NCBI GenBank assembly: GCA_025558095.1
Contig: JAIVFI010000039.1
Coordinates: 372,001 to 436,000, forward strand
DNA length: 64,000 nucleotides
Direction: 5' to 3'
Origin: Hyaloraphidium curvatum
Lineage: Eukaryota; Monoblepharomycota; Hyaloraphidiomycetes; Hyaloraphidiales; Hyaloraphidiaceae
Program-made: the position numbers and the translations under genes
Shown: piece after piece, positions 30,358-41,872 of the stretch
Layout: each line of letters begins with the position of its first letter
How positions within the stretch are numbered: position 1 is the first letter of the stretch
The notes under the pieces: generated by a model
What the model saw: only the letters and a program-made list of their open reading frames with translations
The model's database searches: none
What the model was told of the DNA's origin: nothing

Positions 30358-32876
30358 ATGAGCAACCTCAACCAGGGAGGACGGCCCGTCGTCGGCGTCG
30401 TGAGCATCGCCGCGGCCTCTTTTCTCCCCCTCCCCTGACCGCGGCCTTCACGGCAGATCGGCACCGGCTTCTCGGGCATCGCCGTGGCCGCCAACCTCGA
30501 GCGCCGCCTGGGGCTTGACGAAGGCTCGATTGTCATCTTCGAGAAGAGCCAGGGCATCGGCGGGACGTGGAGGCACCAGCGTTACCCCGGAGCGTGGGTC
30601 GGCCCCAGGGAACTCGGCGGACCGGCGCTCATCCTCAACCCGTTTTTCAGGGCCTGCGATGTTGCTGCTCACTACTGTGAGCCCCGTTGACCCGTTTTCA
30701 TCGAATCCATCACTCACTCCCGACTCCCGGCTCCTTCTCCTCGCCTTGTCCCCTCGCCCCCCACCCCCTACTGATTACAGACAGCTTGAGCTTCGAGCTG
30801 AACCCCGACTGGTCGTGCGAGTTCCCCCCGCGCGCCGAGCTCAAGGCCTACATGGAGCGCGTCTTCGAAAAGTACGGCGTCGGCAAATACGTGCGCTTCA
30901 ACACCGAGATCCTGGAGGCGAGGTGGAACGAGGAGGAGGGTCTCTGGGAGCTCAAGTACAGGTGCGTGCCCCGCGTGTCTTGCCGCCGTGATCCGGGCCA
31001 CTGAACGGCGTGCGCCCATTCAGGGAGTTTGCCCCGCCGCAGACTCCCGAGGAGAAGGACCGCGTCGAGGGCGAGGGGCAGTGGGGCCAGCTGGCGCCCC
31101 GCCAGGTCGTGAAGGAGGGCGTCTTCAAGTGCAACGTCTTCTACAACTCGGGCGGGGCCTTCACGAGGCCTTTTGCCCCGGACTACCCTGGAGTGGACTC
31201 GTTCAAGGGCCAGTACATCCACACCGTGGAGTGGGATGACGCCGTGCCGCTCGAGGGCAAGAGGATCGCCGTGGTCGGCACCGGCCCCTCGGCCCTGCAG
31301 GTCGTGTCTCAGGTCACTCGCAAGGCCAAGCAGCTGGACGTGTACCAGCGGACCGCGGCCTGGATCTTCCCGCAGAACCAGGCTCCCTTCACGGAGGAGC
31401 AGAAGGCCATCTGGAGGGCCGACCCGGCGGCGCTGATGGCAAAGAGGCAGGCGCTGATGGACGGCGGCGAGGGTCTTTGGACTACGATCGAGGACGTGGA
31501 TGGCCCTACGCACACCGCGTTCAAGCAGGTCCTGCTCGACTGTGGGTGTTCGCGGCTGCTTTGGTTATTCGACCGCGCGGACTGATTTCCGCGTGCTTGC
31601 AGACCTGAAGTCCAAGTGCCAGAAGCCTGGCCTGTACGACAAGCTGGTTCCCAACGCAAGTAGCCCCGGCTGCCTGCCCTCGCGGTGTCTTACACGCTCC
31701 GCAGTTCCCCATCGGCTGCAAGCGCTTCCTGATCGACTGCGGCTACCTCGACGCCCTCAACCTCGACAACAGCGAGCTCATCGTGGACCCGATCGCCAGC
31801 TTCACGGAGAAGGGCATCCGCGCCAAGAACAAGAAGACTGGGGAGGAGACGGAGCGGGAGTACGACATCATCATCTGGGCCACGGGTTGGGGCAGCTTCG
31901 CATTCGGCAGGGCCTTCCCGGTCTACGGGATCGGCGGCGTGGAGCTTTGGGACTACTGGAAGAAGGCTGGGAACCCGACGGCTTAGTGAGTGCCGCTTTG
32001 CCGCGCGGAGATGCGTCATCTGATTTGGAGACCACCCTCGCCCAGCCTCGGTGCCATGTGGGTGCCATATTCGCCCGGTGGGGTTCCCGACTCGCTAACC
32101 GTTCCATCATAGGACCCATGGTTTCCCTGGAATGATTTACACGTGCGGTCCGGTGAGATTTGAGGCGTTTAACGCTTTCGGACGAACCTGACGGATGACG
32201 ATTCAGAATGGCACGACGTTCGACAGCTTCGTGGAGATGATTGAGATCAGGATCGATTTCCTCGTAAGTGTTCTTGAAGGTGAGCTTTCGTCCGCGCTGT
32301 TGCTGGATTGCACCTGAACGACCTGGATCAGAGATGAAGCGGCGGCAGGCGCAGTGGCTCATGCCGCGCGAGGATGTCCAGCTTGCCTGGACGCGGATCG
32401 TTAACGAAGCCGGACGCCTGAGCCCGTTCGGCGGCAACTGCATCTCATACTACAAGTTCACTTGGAACGCGTGGGAGGAGGCCGGAAAGCAGTGAGTGTT
32501 TGCAGGCGTGCGGTGCTTGAGATCCTCACCCCGACATCCCTTACGCAGGGGCGGCGGCCACATCGGCAAACAAGCCGAAGCGTACAAGAAGTTCTCGAAC
32601 CCCGGATTCTACCCCGGCACGACGTCGGAGTACCGCAGCCAGCTCGACCACGTCGACTGGGAGTCGACCTTCGAGTTCGGCGCCAAGTCGGTGCCGTGGG
32701 AGTTCCCCGAGCCCCCGAAGGAGCCCTTCAACGCGCACTATCTGCAGCGCCCCAAGGAGATCCGCAGCAAGGCCGACTCGCTGGTCCGGAGGCTGATCGA
32801 GGAGGACCCGGAGCGGGAGCTGCTCCGGAAGGCGTTCCACGGCCTGTACCTCGAGACCACGGCGCCGTCCGCCTGA
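30358..32876 (+). CDS. flavin-dependent (Baeyer-Villiger-type) monooxygenase 2
   Basis: Twelve exons sum to 611 codons (610 aa). The FAD motif VVGVIGTGFSGIAV forms across the first splice. GIGGTWRHQRYPGAACDV is restored by the second, RIAVVGTGPSALQV is the NADPH motif, and IIWATGWG follows. Intron 31656-31704 begins GCAAGT, a GC-AG intron. Exon 8 (32046-32057) is only 12 nt and supplies most of the L-G-A-M-T-H-G-F-P block expected before G-P-N-G in this family. Intron 32264-32333 seems to end in GAG. Compared with the enzyme at 2235-4839 it lacks the N-terminal extension and is clearly diverged, so the two are old paralogs. The substrate is unknown; ketone or aldehyde oxygenation is the family reaction. 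Confidence 0.9.
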
Positions 32877-33646
32877 TCTACTGCTTAGATGAGAGTTTTT
32901 GTACATGCAGAGAGAGCTTTGGTCACAACTCAGTGATGAGCCGGTGTTGGGCAACTTGCAGAGAGCGTCCGCGCCCAACAACAACCAACTCTCGGCTTCG
33001 CGAACGTTCTCGAGAGCCATTGCCGCGCAATAGTTTCGGAGCCATTGCCGCGCAATAGTTTCGCGGAGTCGATGGAAACGGCACCGTTTCGTGACTCACG
33101 GGGTATTTCGGGCGGGACCTGTCTACGGACGCGGTGCGGACGCGTGGATTCGACGCTTCAACAGAAGCTCCTGCTCATGTCGAACTCTGGCATCGGGACG
33201 CCCCATAGAACGCGAAATTATTGAAAGCTGAATGCGGTATTGAACATCGACTCCTTCTCTGTTGCCATTGGGCGCAGACTCGACTTGCTCAAGCGGTCGT
33301 TTGGCGCGCCGTGGGCTTACTCTCCTCCACACACATCGGGAATTCATAAATCTGCTAAAGAATGTCACCGAAACGCTGGGCATCTTGGCCGCTCCTGCGT
33401 GCTGTGGGATCCTTTCGCTTCGGCTGGTCTGGGCAACCGTGCTCGCCTCGCAAACAATCTCGAATCATTCTCGCAATTCCAGGCGCACCCCGGACGGAGA
33501 GTCCTGTGTCGCTTCGCGCCAGCTGGCGGCTTGCGTTTTGCCCCCAAGTGGCCGGATTTTGACCGTCTCTCCGAGCGATGGTTGCGGTGGCAACCCCGGG
33601 AAGCGACCCCAGGGCGGGCGATGTTCGCGTCCCGGGACGCACCCCA
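32877..33646. other. 770-bp intergenic region with a short tandem repeat
   Basis: It holds the 3' flank of the monooxygenase gene and the promoter of the mucin-like gene. GC content drops relative to the neighbours. No further gene is recognised. The exact start of the following gene, and so the end of this region, is uncertain. Confidence 0.4.
33014..33063 (+). repeat. perfect 25-bp tandem duplication
   Basis: The unit GAGCCATTGCCGCGCAATAG plus TTTCG occurs at 33014-33038 and again at 33039-33063 without mismatch. Part of each unit (TTGCCGCGCAA) is an inverted repeat. Confidence 0.9.
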
Positions 33647-36209
33647 ATGAACCATTTGAGGAACATTGCTGCACCCGCCGTGAGGAGAAGGGCATGTTGG
33701 CCGAACGTTGCGGAACTGGAAACCCAACCTGCGGGCCGGCACTCCTCGTGGCGTTCCCCGCGATGGGACAAGTCTTTTGCCACTTTGTCTCTTGCCTTGT
33801 TCCTCGCCTGCGTTGCGCCTCGACTCGCTTCGGCACAGGAAGTGCAACTCATGCGGTTCGAGTTCAACGACGGCGAATCATTTTCGGGCACTTGGTCGCA
33901 TCCGACGGTCAACTGGTTCAGTGGTTTCACCGAGATCGTCTGGGACAGCTTCTACTCCCGGCGCGTCGGCTATCGGGGCAATCTGCAGTTCATTTCGCCG
34001 TCTGCGACGCCGGCCGAGGCGGAGCAGCGGGCCAGCGCCTTTTATTTCGTTATTGGCCCGAATCCCGGATTCGTTTTCCAGCTCACGCGGATGACCTTCC
34101 AGCTGACCCAAGCTGGGCCCACGAGCAGCCAGAGGAGCTCGGCCATTTGGGCTCTCGTCACCAACGACGCAGCAATCACGCCCTCCAATGGCTTCCCCGC
34201 CGGGAAGTACTACCCGGAGACCGTGATCTACGCGTTTCCGTGGACCAACCTTTCAATGTCGCTCTCGTACCCGAGCTACACGTCTTACGAGGTCCAGTTT
34301 CCTGTCGACTGGAGACCCGCCAGGAGCGGTGACTACTTCAACCTCAGGTCGGTACACGGTTCCGCGGAGCGGAAGCCCGGCTCACGATCGTTGCCAGGAT
34401 CTACGGCGCCGCGTCGCCGCGCGCCAACATCACCAGCTCGTTCTGGTTGGACGACAACTCCATCGCGATGGATAACGTCGTGTTCTACGGCTCCATTCGT
34501 GGGTTGTCGTGGGCGCCGGTTGCAGCACTCAATCTGATGATTTGGAACCTCACCAAAGTCACCGCAACGACAACGCGCTCAAGCACTCGGACGCCGTCCA
34601 CTACATCCACTACAAGTCGAACCTCCACGACCCTCACTAGGACCACTTCCCAAACTTCGAGCACGACCAGCGAGACGAGGGTTGGGTGGGCCGGTCGCGG
34701 GGACCGGCGCGAACTTACGGTGTCCGCAGACGTCGTCAACGACCTCCTTTACATCGAGCACCACTTCGTACACGTCTTCGACGACGTCGTTCACTGAGAC
34801 CTCGTCCACGACCACGGAAACGACATCCACGACGTCTTTCACCTCCACCACCACCAGTCAGACCTCCTCGACAACGAGCATGACGTCCTCGACGACGAGT
34901 GAGACCGAGGTTGGGTGACTTCTTGGTCCTTGGGCATGCAGCGGCCTAATGTCCCGCAATCTGCCAGACGTCCACGACAACCTCGGAAACCACCCAGACG
35001 ACAACGGAAACGAGCTTCACAACCTCATACACCAGCTCTACCACGTCGCAGACCAGCAGCACGACCTCAGAGACGACGTCCTCGACGAGCATCACGACCT
35101 CGCAAACCAGCTCGACGGCCTCGGGAACCACCTCGCAGACGCGGACCAGCTCGACCGCAACTCGGACGAGTTCTTCGCTGACCACAACGCGGACGACATC
35201 CCGTGGGATCTCTTTGAGCTCCGCTCGAGTTACTGTTCACCTTGGCCCCCAACTCAGAGACAACCACCACTCACAGCATGTCTACGACCTCCACGACCCT
35301 CGATCCATTCTCCCGCTTCACACCTACCTACCAAACACCCCGCTTTGTCCGCCTCGTTCACATCTCGGACGACGGCTCGGAACGGGAGCTCCTCTGCGAC
35401 CCGCGCTGCCACCTCGTCTCCCCGGGCAACGGGACCGCCTTCGCCGTCACCTGTCCGCAGGGTGTCTGCACGGACGGCGTCTTGCTCCGCGACTTTGCGG
35501 GGAACGGGGGGTGTCTCGAGACTTCCGCGATGCGGGGCTCGCAGGCCGTGCAGGGCTTCTCGGCCGGGCTCGGGTCGACGTGTCCCGACGGGCCGGCGTG
35601 GGAGGCAGGCTGGTGGATTCCAGAGCGAGGGCAGAGAGGGGTTCTGATCAACCCCGTGTCGGAACTCGAGGGATGGTACGCCGACTTTGGAGGGGCATGC
35701 TTGGAGGCTGCGGCAGGGGATCCTTCGGGCCAGGTTGGTGGCTGTCAGTGCACGTCGCTGGGCCTCGTTGACGCCAGTGCCTGATTGAAGGAGCTGGAAA
35801 TGTGGTTCTGCGACGATGCGGAGCCGGGGAGATGGGAGGCCAGGGACGTCCCGACCGCACCTTGGAAGGCGGTACGTGTTGCGCCGGTCTCGTGCCCAAA
35901 TCCAGCTCACATCATCCACAGGAATCTCCCGTCCCGATTCCGATCATCCTCGGATCCGCCCTCGGCGCCGCAACCCTCGTTTCGGCCGCCCTGCTGGCCG
36001 GTTTCAAGCTGCTCCGCCGGCCGCCCCCGCCGCCGCCCGAGGAGCCGCCGCCCGAGGGCGCGATGGTGCGGACCTACTCCGTTGGCGATCTGGCGAACGC
36101 GAACCGGATGACGATGTACGGGGAGGAGGTGCATGGGGAGGAGTCGGCCGAGGTCGGCGCCGCCGAATCGAGGTACGCCAAGGGGGACATGAACTTCCTG
36201 GAGAGCTAG
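33647..36209 (+). CDS. mucin-like single-pass surface protein
   Basis: Seven or eight exons; introns 34304-34347 (or 34292-34347), 34681-34729, 34910-34967, 35203-35257, 35734-35790 and 35872-35921 leave 750 codons. A further optional intron lies at about 34498-34557. The secretion signal is SLALFLACVAPRLASAQ. It is preceded by about 45 residues, so the true start may be further in or split by an unseen intron. Domain one (to about residue 280) looks like a beta-sandwich. A Thr/Ser stalk (TTSTTSRTSTT-type) is carried on three exons whose junctions share ETR/ETE-VGW-like text. Then comes a Cys-rich domain (CDPRCHLVSPGNG, CPQGVCTDG, GGCL), one TM helix (IPIILGSALGAATLVSAALL), and a cytoplasmic tail starting R-R-P-P-P-P-P-P-E-E-P-P-P. 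The stalk should be O-glycosylated. A role in adhesion or sensing is inferred. Confidence 0.75.
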
Positions 36210-36504
36210 ATTGCGTGACGAAAGTGATGTGCATCAATGTCAGCTCGAAGAATATTGGAATTGCAACATTCTTGGCGTGCCACTTCAGACACTTCAGTGA
36301 AGCTAGCTTTGCCACTCTTGAGTTGAGGCTCGGCGGTGCAAGGCTCCGTGTGACTCGAACATCGACTCACAACAGCATTCACGAACACAAACCACACGTC
36401 TCCTTCCGTCCGTATTCCAAAACAATCATGTGAGTGTCCACGAGCCCGCACGCTGTGCGAGCAAGGTCCGCCGCCCGCAGGGAACTGACCGTGGCCGACG
36501 CAGC

Positions 36505-37818
36505 ATGACTCGTCCGACCCGGGAGCAGCTCCTCAAGAAGGACGACGACTTCCTTGCGATTCTCAACGATGGTCGTTGGGACCAGCTGGGTCCTTATTCC
36601 TCAGGGAAGCCCGCGGTCCTCGTCGGCACGACAGGTGGGTGCTCGGAACGAGGGAGACGTCCTCTTTCGGGGTGATTCACATCCCCGTCTGCCACCCCGC
36701 AGGCATCTTTGTCGGCAAGGACGAGGTCGAGGCCGCCCTCAAGAGGTTCATGGAAGTCTTCCAGCCCCGCTATGAGCGGGTGGCGCCGTCCGAGATCATC
36801 CTCGACGTGGCGCCGGGCGTCCACTCCGGCGTTAACCACCTTCGCATCGAGCGGAACGACCTGGCCGGCGGTCGCGTGAGTGCAACTGCCCGGTCAGTGA
36901 AGCCATTGAATCCTATTGACGCTTCTTGGGACATCCCCAGACGACCGTCAACGTCACCAACATCCACTTCTTCAACGACGCTGTCGAGGTCCTCCGGTCA
37001 TACAGTTGCTTCGCCGACGAAGCCGGCGCCCTCGCCGCTCAGCAGGCCGCCACCCGCGCCTCGGGTGGCACCCTTCCCGGCGCGGCCGAAGCCCAGGCCG
37101 CCCTCAACAAGCTGATCGCTTTTAACGACGTTCAGGACGCCGCGGGCGTCGTCGGACTGCTGGCAGATGATGCGGTGATGATCGCGCCGTGGTTCAAGGT
37201 GCTCATTGGCAAGGATGCCGTGGCCGAGTTCACGCGCAAGACTTTCGAGGGGGGCCTGACGGGCGCAAAGATCGTCTCGGAGCCGCAGTCGCTCGAGGTG
37301 GGCTGATCCTGCTCCTGTGTCTACAATTCACCGTCCTCACGCACCCTACCGAGTAGCCCTGGACTGCCGTTGCCCGCGTCGAGTTCACGAACGAGGGCAT
37401 GTTCACGATCGGCAAGACCGCCAGCCCGTACCGCGTGCAGCTCGACCCTGCCTCGGGCAAGATCAAGAAGATCGCCGTGTTCGTCGACGACGTCGCCGGC
37501 GTCGAGACCATGCGCAAGCTGTGCAACCCGGCCGTGTTCTCGTTCGACATCAGCGGCAAGGGCCACCCGCACGAGCAGCCGGCAACCCTCGCTACCCCGG
37601 ACGCCGGCACCCACGTCCCGCTGCACGCGGCGGCGGGGATCGACGCCTGGGACATCAACAAGGCCAAGGAGAACCCGGCCGTCTTCTCGTTCGACGTCAA
37701 CGGCAAGGGCCACCCGCACGAGCAGCCGGCCACCCTCGTGTCGCCGGACGCGGGCAAGCAGGTCCCGGCGCATGCTGCGGCCGGGATCGACGAATGGGAC
37801 ATCAACAAGGGGGCGTGA
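36505..37818 (+). CDS. double NTF2/SnoaL-like protein with duplicated C-terminus
   Basis: Four exons, introns 36635-36702, 36876-36940 and 37298-37356, 373 aa. Two alpha+beta units of the NTF2/SnoaL type are visible. The first has DDDFLAILNDGRWDQLGPYS, VGKDEVEAALKRFMEVFQP and NVTNIHFFNDAVEVLRSYSC. The second has LIAFNDVQDAAGVVGLLADD, IGKDAVAEFTRKTFEGGL and VARVEFTNEGMFTIGK. Members of this superfamily are small enzymes or ligand carriers; none of the usual catalytic residues can be assigned with confidence. After the second domain come two tandem 48-49 residue copies of N-P-A-V-F-S-F-D-(I/V) ... H-A-A-A-G-I-D-x-W-D-I-N-K. There is no signal peptide, so it is probably cytosolic. Confidence 0.75.
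37525..37815 (+). repeat. tandem 147-bp coding duplication
   Basis: 37525-37671 and 37672-37815 encode two near-identical copies sharing GKGHPHEQPATL and GIDxWDINK. The end of the NTF2-like gene was duplicated in frame, recently enough for most nucleotides to match. Confidence 0.9.
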
Positions 37819-38061
37819 GCGCGTGGCCGTGGACCGGGGGTTGTACCGGTCTTGTACATAGCTTTCGTTCGCTTCGGAAATGCAGAGGATTGAACTGACT
37901 TTGACAAATTGGCTCGACTGCGAGGAGATTGCGAATAACTAGTGGTATACAGGGCATTGTACATGTCCGAACTACTGAGCATTTCCATCCGCCTGCGCGG
38001 TCCCATCCGTCCGCGCTTTCCAACATCCAACTGCGGTCCGTCCCAAGCCCCCTTTTACATT

Positions 38062-39502
38062 TTACATTAGGATGTACTCCGACACCATCATGTTGTACGC
38101 CGAGTCGTCGCTCCGCAGCTCGTCGCACGGCGGCGGCATCGCGAACCACCCCGACCCCGACAGCGAGCACCCCGAGTCGGAGCGCATCATGGCCCCCTCG
38201 GCCGCGAACGGCCGGTCCCAGTTCATGTCCAGGTCCAGCAGCTCGTCGAGCGGCAGGGGCGGCGAGCCGGCGTCGGAGAAGGAGGCGGCGATCTCGTCAA
38301 GGGGGCTTTCGAGCTCGCAGGCGGTGAGGGTCTCGGCGTACGAGGAGGGGGAAAAGGTTTCGGCGGCGACCGAGTCCATGAGGCGGGAGCGGTCGTCGAG
38401 GGAGGAGGAGAGGGAGGGGTAGGCGGAGAAGGGGGGGATCTGCTCCGGGGGGAAGAAGCCGGCCAGGGTCGCCTGGGCGCGGGCGGCGCGCTCCTCCAGC
38501 TCCTCCAGCTCGGCCATCATCTTCTCCTGGGCGTCGAAGCGGGCGCGGGTCTCGTTGCTGGGGCGGCCGGGTGTGCCGTACTTCCGCTTGGGCGAGCGGG
38601 AGGGGCCGCCGCCGCCGCGGTTGGGGCGGGCGGTGCGAGGGCCGCAGAGGATGGGGCTGGGGGGCTTGTAGGTCGCCGACGACGAGCGGGTGCGCGGGGG
38701 CTCCTTGGTGGCCGAGTCCTCGATCCGCTTCCTGGCGCGCCGGCTGCGGAGCTCGGGGAAGTGGTTCCGGTAGCCGTCGGTGAGGAGCATGACGAGCTTC
38801 TTGTGGCCGGTCTTGCTGCTGGCCCTGGAGGCGGACTCGGCGGCGTCGGACCAGTCGCCCAGGTCGGGGTTGAGCCAGACGAACTTGCGGGCGATGTCGT
38901 TGACTTGGGCCTGGGATGGCGGCGCCGGTCAGCGGGTTTCAGCAGGCAGCCCAGGAAGCTTGGCCCACCTCGTATGCGGGCCTGGCGGAGACCTCGTTGG
39001 CGTAGTACTTGTACTTCTGCTTCCACGCGTCGGGCAGGGCGTCGATGTCGACCGAGTCGAGGTCGCCGTTGGCGTCGACCCAGTTGCCCTCCCGCTTGCG
39101 GCAGAAGAAGCGCTTGCGACCGAACTGGTCGACGTAGAAGTCGGAGAACTGGCCGGAGCCCTCTGTCGCTTGGACGAGCACGTCGGGGGGCAGGTGGGCC
39201 GGGATCCCGCCCTTGCCGTGCAGCACGCCGTGCGGCACTTGGACGGGCGCGGGAGCGACGGGCGGCGGCGAGGCGGGCAGGGCGAGTGCGATGGCGAGGG
39301 GCGGCGGCCGGGCGGGAATCGCGGGAGGCGGCGGCGCGGGCGCGGCGGGGGCCTGCGGCGGCGGCGCGGGGCGGGCGATGAACGGCACGAAGGGCCTGAG
39401 GCGCGGCGGGCGAGATTAGCTCCGCCGGAGGACGCATCGCGGCACCGGGCCGACCCCGGGGGGCGGGGCGGGCGGGGCCGGCGGCGCGGCACTCACCACG
39501 CC
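38062..39502 (-). CDS. putative DNA-binding protein, unnamed SRRA(K/R) family, member A
   Basis: Three exons, introns 39494-39396 and 38968-38911, 427 aa. Exon 1 is 8 nt (ATG GCG TG). A Pro/Ala-rich lead is followed by the family core: DFYVDQFGRKRFFCRKREGN, W-V-D-A-N-G-D-L-D, AWKQKYKYYANEVSARPAYE, then, exactly after a phase-0 intron, KFVWLNPDLGDWSD and YRNHFPELRSRRARKRI. A basic Pro/Ser-rich linker, a short coiled coil (EKMMAELEELEERAARAQAT) and an acidic tail (PLPLDELLDLDMNWD, RSDSGCSL) follow. The basic S-R-R-A-R-K-R stretch recalls the recognition helix of homeodomains (NRRAK) only superficially. With the acidic/hydrophobic tail, a sequence-specific activator is plausible. Paralogs lie at 46498-47897 and 59690-60688. 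Confidence 0.75.
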
Positions 39503-40802
39503 ATGGTGTCAAGCGCGTTCGCGGGACTGAGATCCGTGGGTGGAACGAAGCGGAGAACGGCCCGAGCGCGGCAGGAACCGGTGGTAGTTGATGAGAAAGT
39601 GATGCCAGGGGGCCTGTCAGCGGACCCATGACGAGCAAGGGCAGCCTGGCTGAATGACGACCGGGAGGGATGGGGTGCTGGAGCGAGAAGTCGGCCCTTC
39701 GTCGTGCGCACCAATTCTGCATGGAACCGGCCGCGGACACACCCTCCGCTATTGGGCGAAACAGAGAAGCAGCGTCCTGCGGGACCGACGCGCGGTTTGC
39801 GGGTGGAGCGTGGGTGTGTGGAGAGCCACGAGCAAGGGGGCGTGGTCCCTTCCCGTGTTCGTCCGACAAGCCAAAATGGCCGACCACGGAGCACCAAACG
39901 CGCGCACAAACAAGCAGCGCTGAGTACGGATCCTAGTCATTCAACCCCGCCGGACCCGGGGCCGCTGCTCCCCGTGCATACGGCGGCGGATTCGTACAGG
40001 TCCGACTTCACGCCCCGGCCGCCGTCTCCGCAGACTTCCCCCAGGACCGAGTTCCCCCCCGCACGACGCGGATCGCGACCCGTGCGATTTTCCGGCACAC
40101 GCGGGCTCCGTCCGGCCCGGCGGCGTCAGCGATCCCCTCGTCCGCGTGTGCGGCAACCGCACGGCGTCCGCGAGAAGCCCGTCGGCGGTGCGGAAGCAGC
40201 GTCGAGCAAGCACACAGAGGTCGCATCCTTTCCCAGTCGGTGTAGCGCGGCTCGACGAGGCGAAATGGCCTCCGCACGCCCCGTAAACCCCGCCGGCGCC
40301 CGCGTGCGAGCGGCCCGCCGTTGTCAGATTGGGAGTCAGAAGCCACGGGATCGTGCTCGGGTCAAAAAAAAACCGAACTTTATCCGCGATCTGCGGCGGC
40401 TCGTGCCACTTCCCGGGCGGACATCCGTCCGCCGTGGGCCCGGGACCAGTGGACCGCGGCCGACGTTTCCGGCATGCCCGGCCGATCCGTGCGCAACGGC
40501 CGTACCGGCGATCCGCGGGAGACAGCGGCCGCGAGAATCGCGGCCATGTTGCCTCGTGCTGCCGTTGCGCAGCATATCGGGCCCGATCCGTCGCCCCCTT
40601 GGGTAAAGGCTTCACGTAACCGGCAATCGGGGCTTCCTCGTCGGGCGGGCGATAGTCAGTCCGTGGGCTCCCTTACTTCTTTCTCGCCATGTGCTTGGAT
40701 CGAAAAGACGGCGCAATCCGAGATGGTCCATATTCGCTCTATCTTTTGCCAACATCTCCCGATCTCCCGTCCTTCCGTATCCACCACGACAACCTATGCC
40801 AA
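39503..40802. other. 1.3-kb intergenic region
   Basis: It lies upstream of SRRA-family member A and at the 3' side of the SOUL gene. Several open frames exist on both strands, but none shows a domain, signal peptide or family motif. An A9 run at 40368-40376 is the main landmark. It probably contains the promoter of member A. Confidence 0.4.
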
Positions 40803-41872
40803 TCAAGCCCGCTTCGCCGGCAGCAGCACCTCGTTCTTCCTCCACCTCGCCGGCAGCCACGGCGGGTCGAACTGCGCCAGCTCCACCGGCCCCTCGCCGA
40901 CGGTCCAGTTCCCGCTGACCCGCGCGCGCATGTCCGCCGCGGCTTTCTCGACCTCGGCTTTGCTGGGCCGCCCGGGGAGCTTGGCGACGGCGTCGATGAG
41001 TTCGGAGTTGCGGACGATCTGCACCCTGGGGTCCTTGGGCTCCGGGGCCTCGGCGAGCTTGGCGGGGAGCACGAGGAGGGTGGTCATGTTGCCCGCCGAG
41101 TAGCTCAGCGAGTACAAGGGCACGGTCATGGGCAGCTTGTAGCATTCCCCGGTGCTCGCGTTGTTCTTGCCGCCGATGTACTCGAGCAGCAGCCTGACCG
41201 AGCCCATCGGGGGGCGGGAGACGTCGTCCCCGGGCTCGGTGACCTGCGCGATGGTCAGGTTGACGTAGCTGCGGACCTCCCAGTTGTCGCCAGAGTCGAG
41301 GACCGTGTAGGGGGTTTCGATGGGGTGGGGCCAGCCGCCGGGGCGGTTCCAGGGGGCCGAGTCGGACTATACATTGGAAGCAATTAGCAATCGCCAAGAG
41401 AGGGTGATGTTGGAGCCCACCTCGTCGTCCTCGTCGCCCCACGCTGCCGTGCCTTTCATGGGCGCCTTGACGCACTTGTCCTTGCCTTTATGCCCGTGCT
41501 TGCCCTTGTGCTTGAAGAGTTCCACGTCGGATTCCTCCGAGACGGCCACCTCGTCGTAGGCGAGGGTGAAGTCCCCGTCCCAGACGTCGACGAGCCCGAG
41601 CTCGACGGTGATGTCGAACAGAAGCCGGCCTGGCGGTCCGTCGCTTTAGCCTTCCGGCGCAACCCATTTGCCGAGCAGCAACGATGCCCACCGAGCGCAG
41701 GAAGGATGAAGAACCACAGGAAAAGGAGCGTCGCGGCGCCACGGAGGAACCGGACCGCGCGCAGCCTCCTCTCCCGCGCCGCGGCCGCCTCGGCCGACAG
41801 CGCGGCCACGCGAGCCTCGAGATCGCCGACGCGCGCGAGCAGCGGCTCGGCGGAGGGGTGCTTGGTGTCCAT
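40803..41872 (-). CDS. SOUL haem-binding family protein with N-terminal membrane anchor
   Basis: Three exons, introns 41691-41630 and 41420-41367, 317 aa. The N-terminus is a short coiled coil (LLARVGDLEARVAALSAEAA) followed by a TM helix (FLRGAATLLFLWFFILPALG). The SOUL core starts after the second splice: TPYTVLDSGDNWEVRSYVN, then GSVRLLLEYIGGKN, and C-Y-K-L-P-M-T-V-P, the canonical MT.PV-type block. SOUL/HBP proteins bind haem or other porphyrins; the anchor would place the domain beside a membrane, its side unknown. A His/Lys-rich patch (HKGKHGHKGK) lies between the anchor and the core and could bind metal. Family assignment rests on the Y-x-V-L, E-V-R-x-Y and Y-I-G-G-x-N blocks. Confidence 0.8.

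Noticed and set aside
38700-38790. SRRARKR segment as a true homeodomain recognition helix
   Set aside because: The W-F-x-N of homeodomain helix 3 and the upstream helices are absent, so only the basic run is shared.
39704-40606. Possible 300-codon gene upstream of SRRA-family member A
   Set aside because: Arg/Pro-rich random-like translation on both strands; no splice structure or motif.
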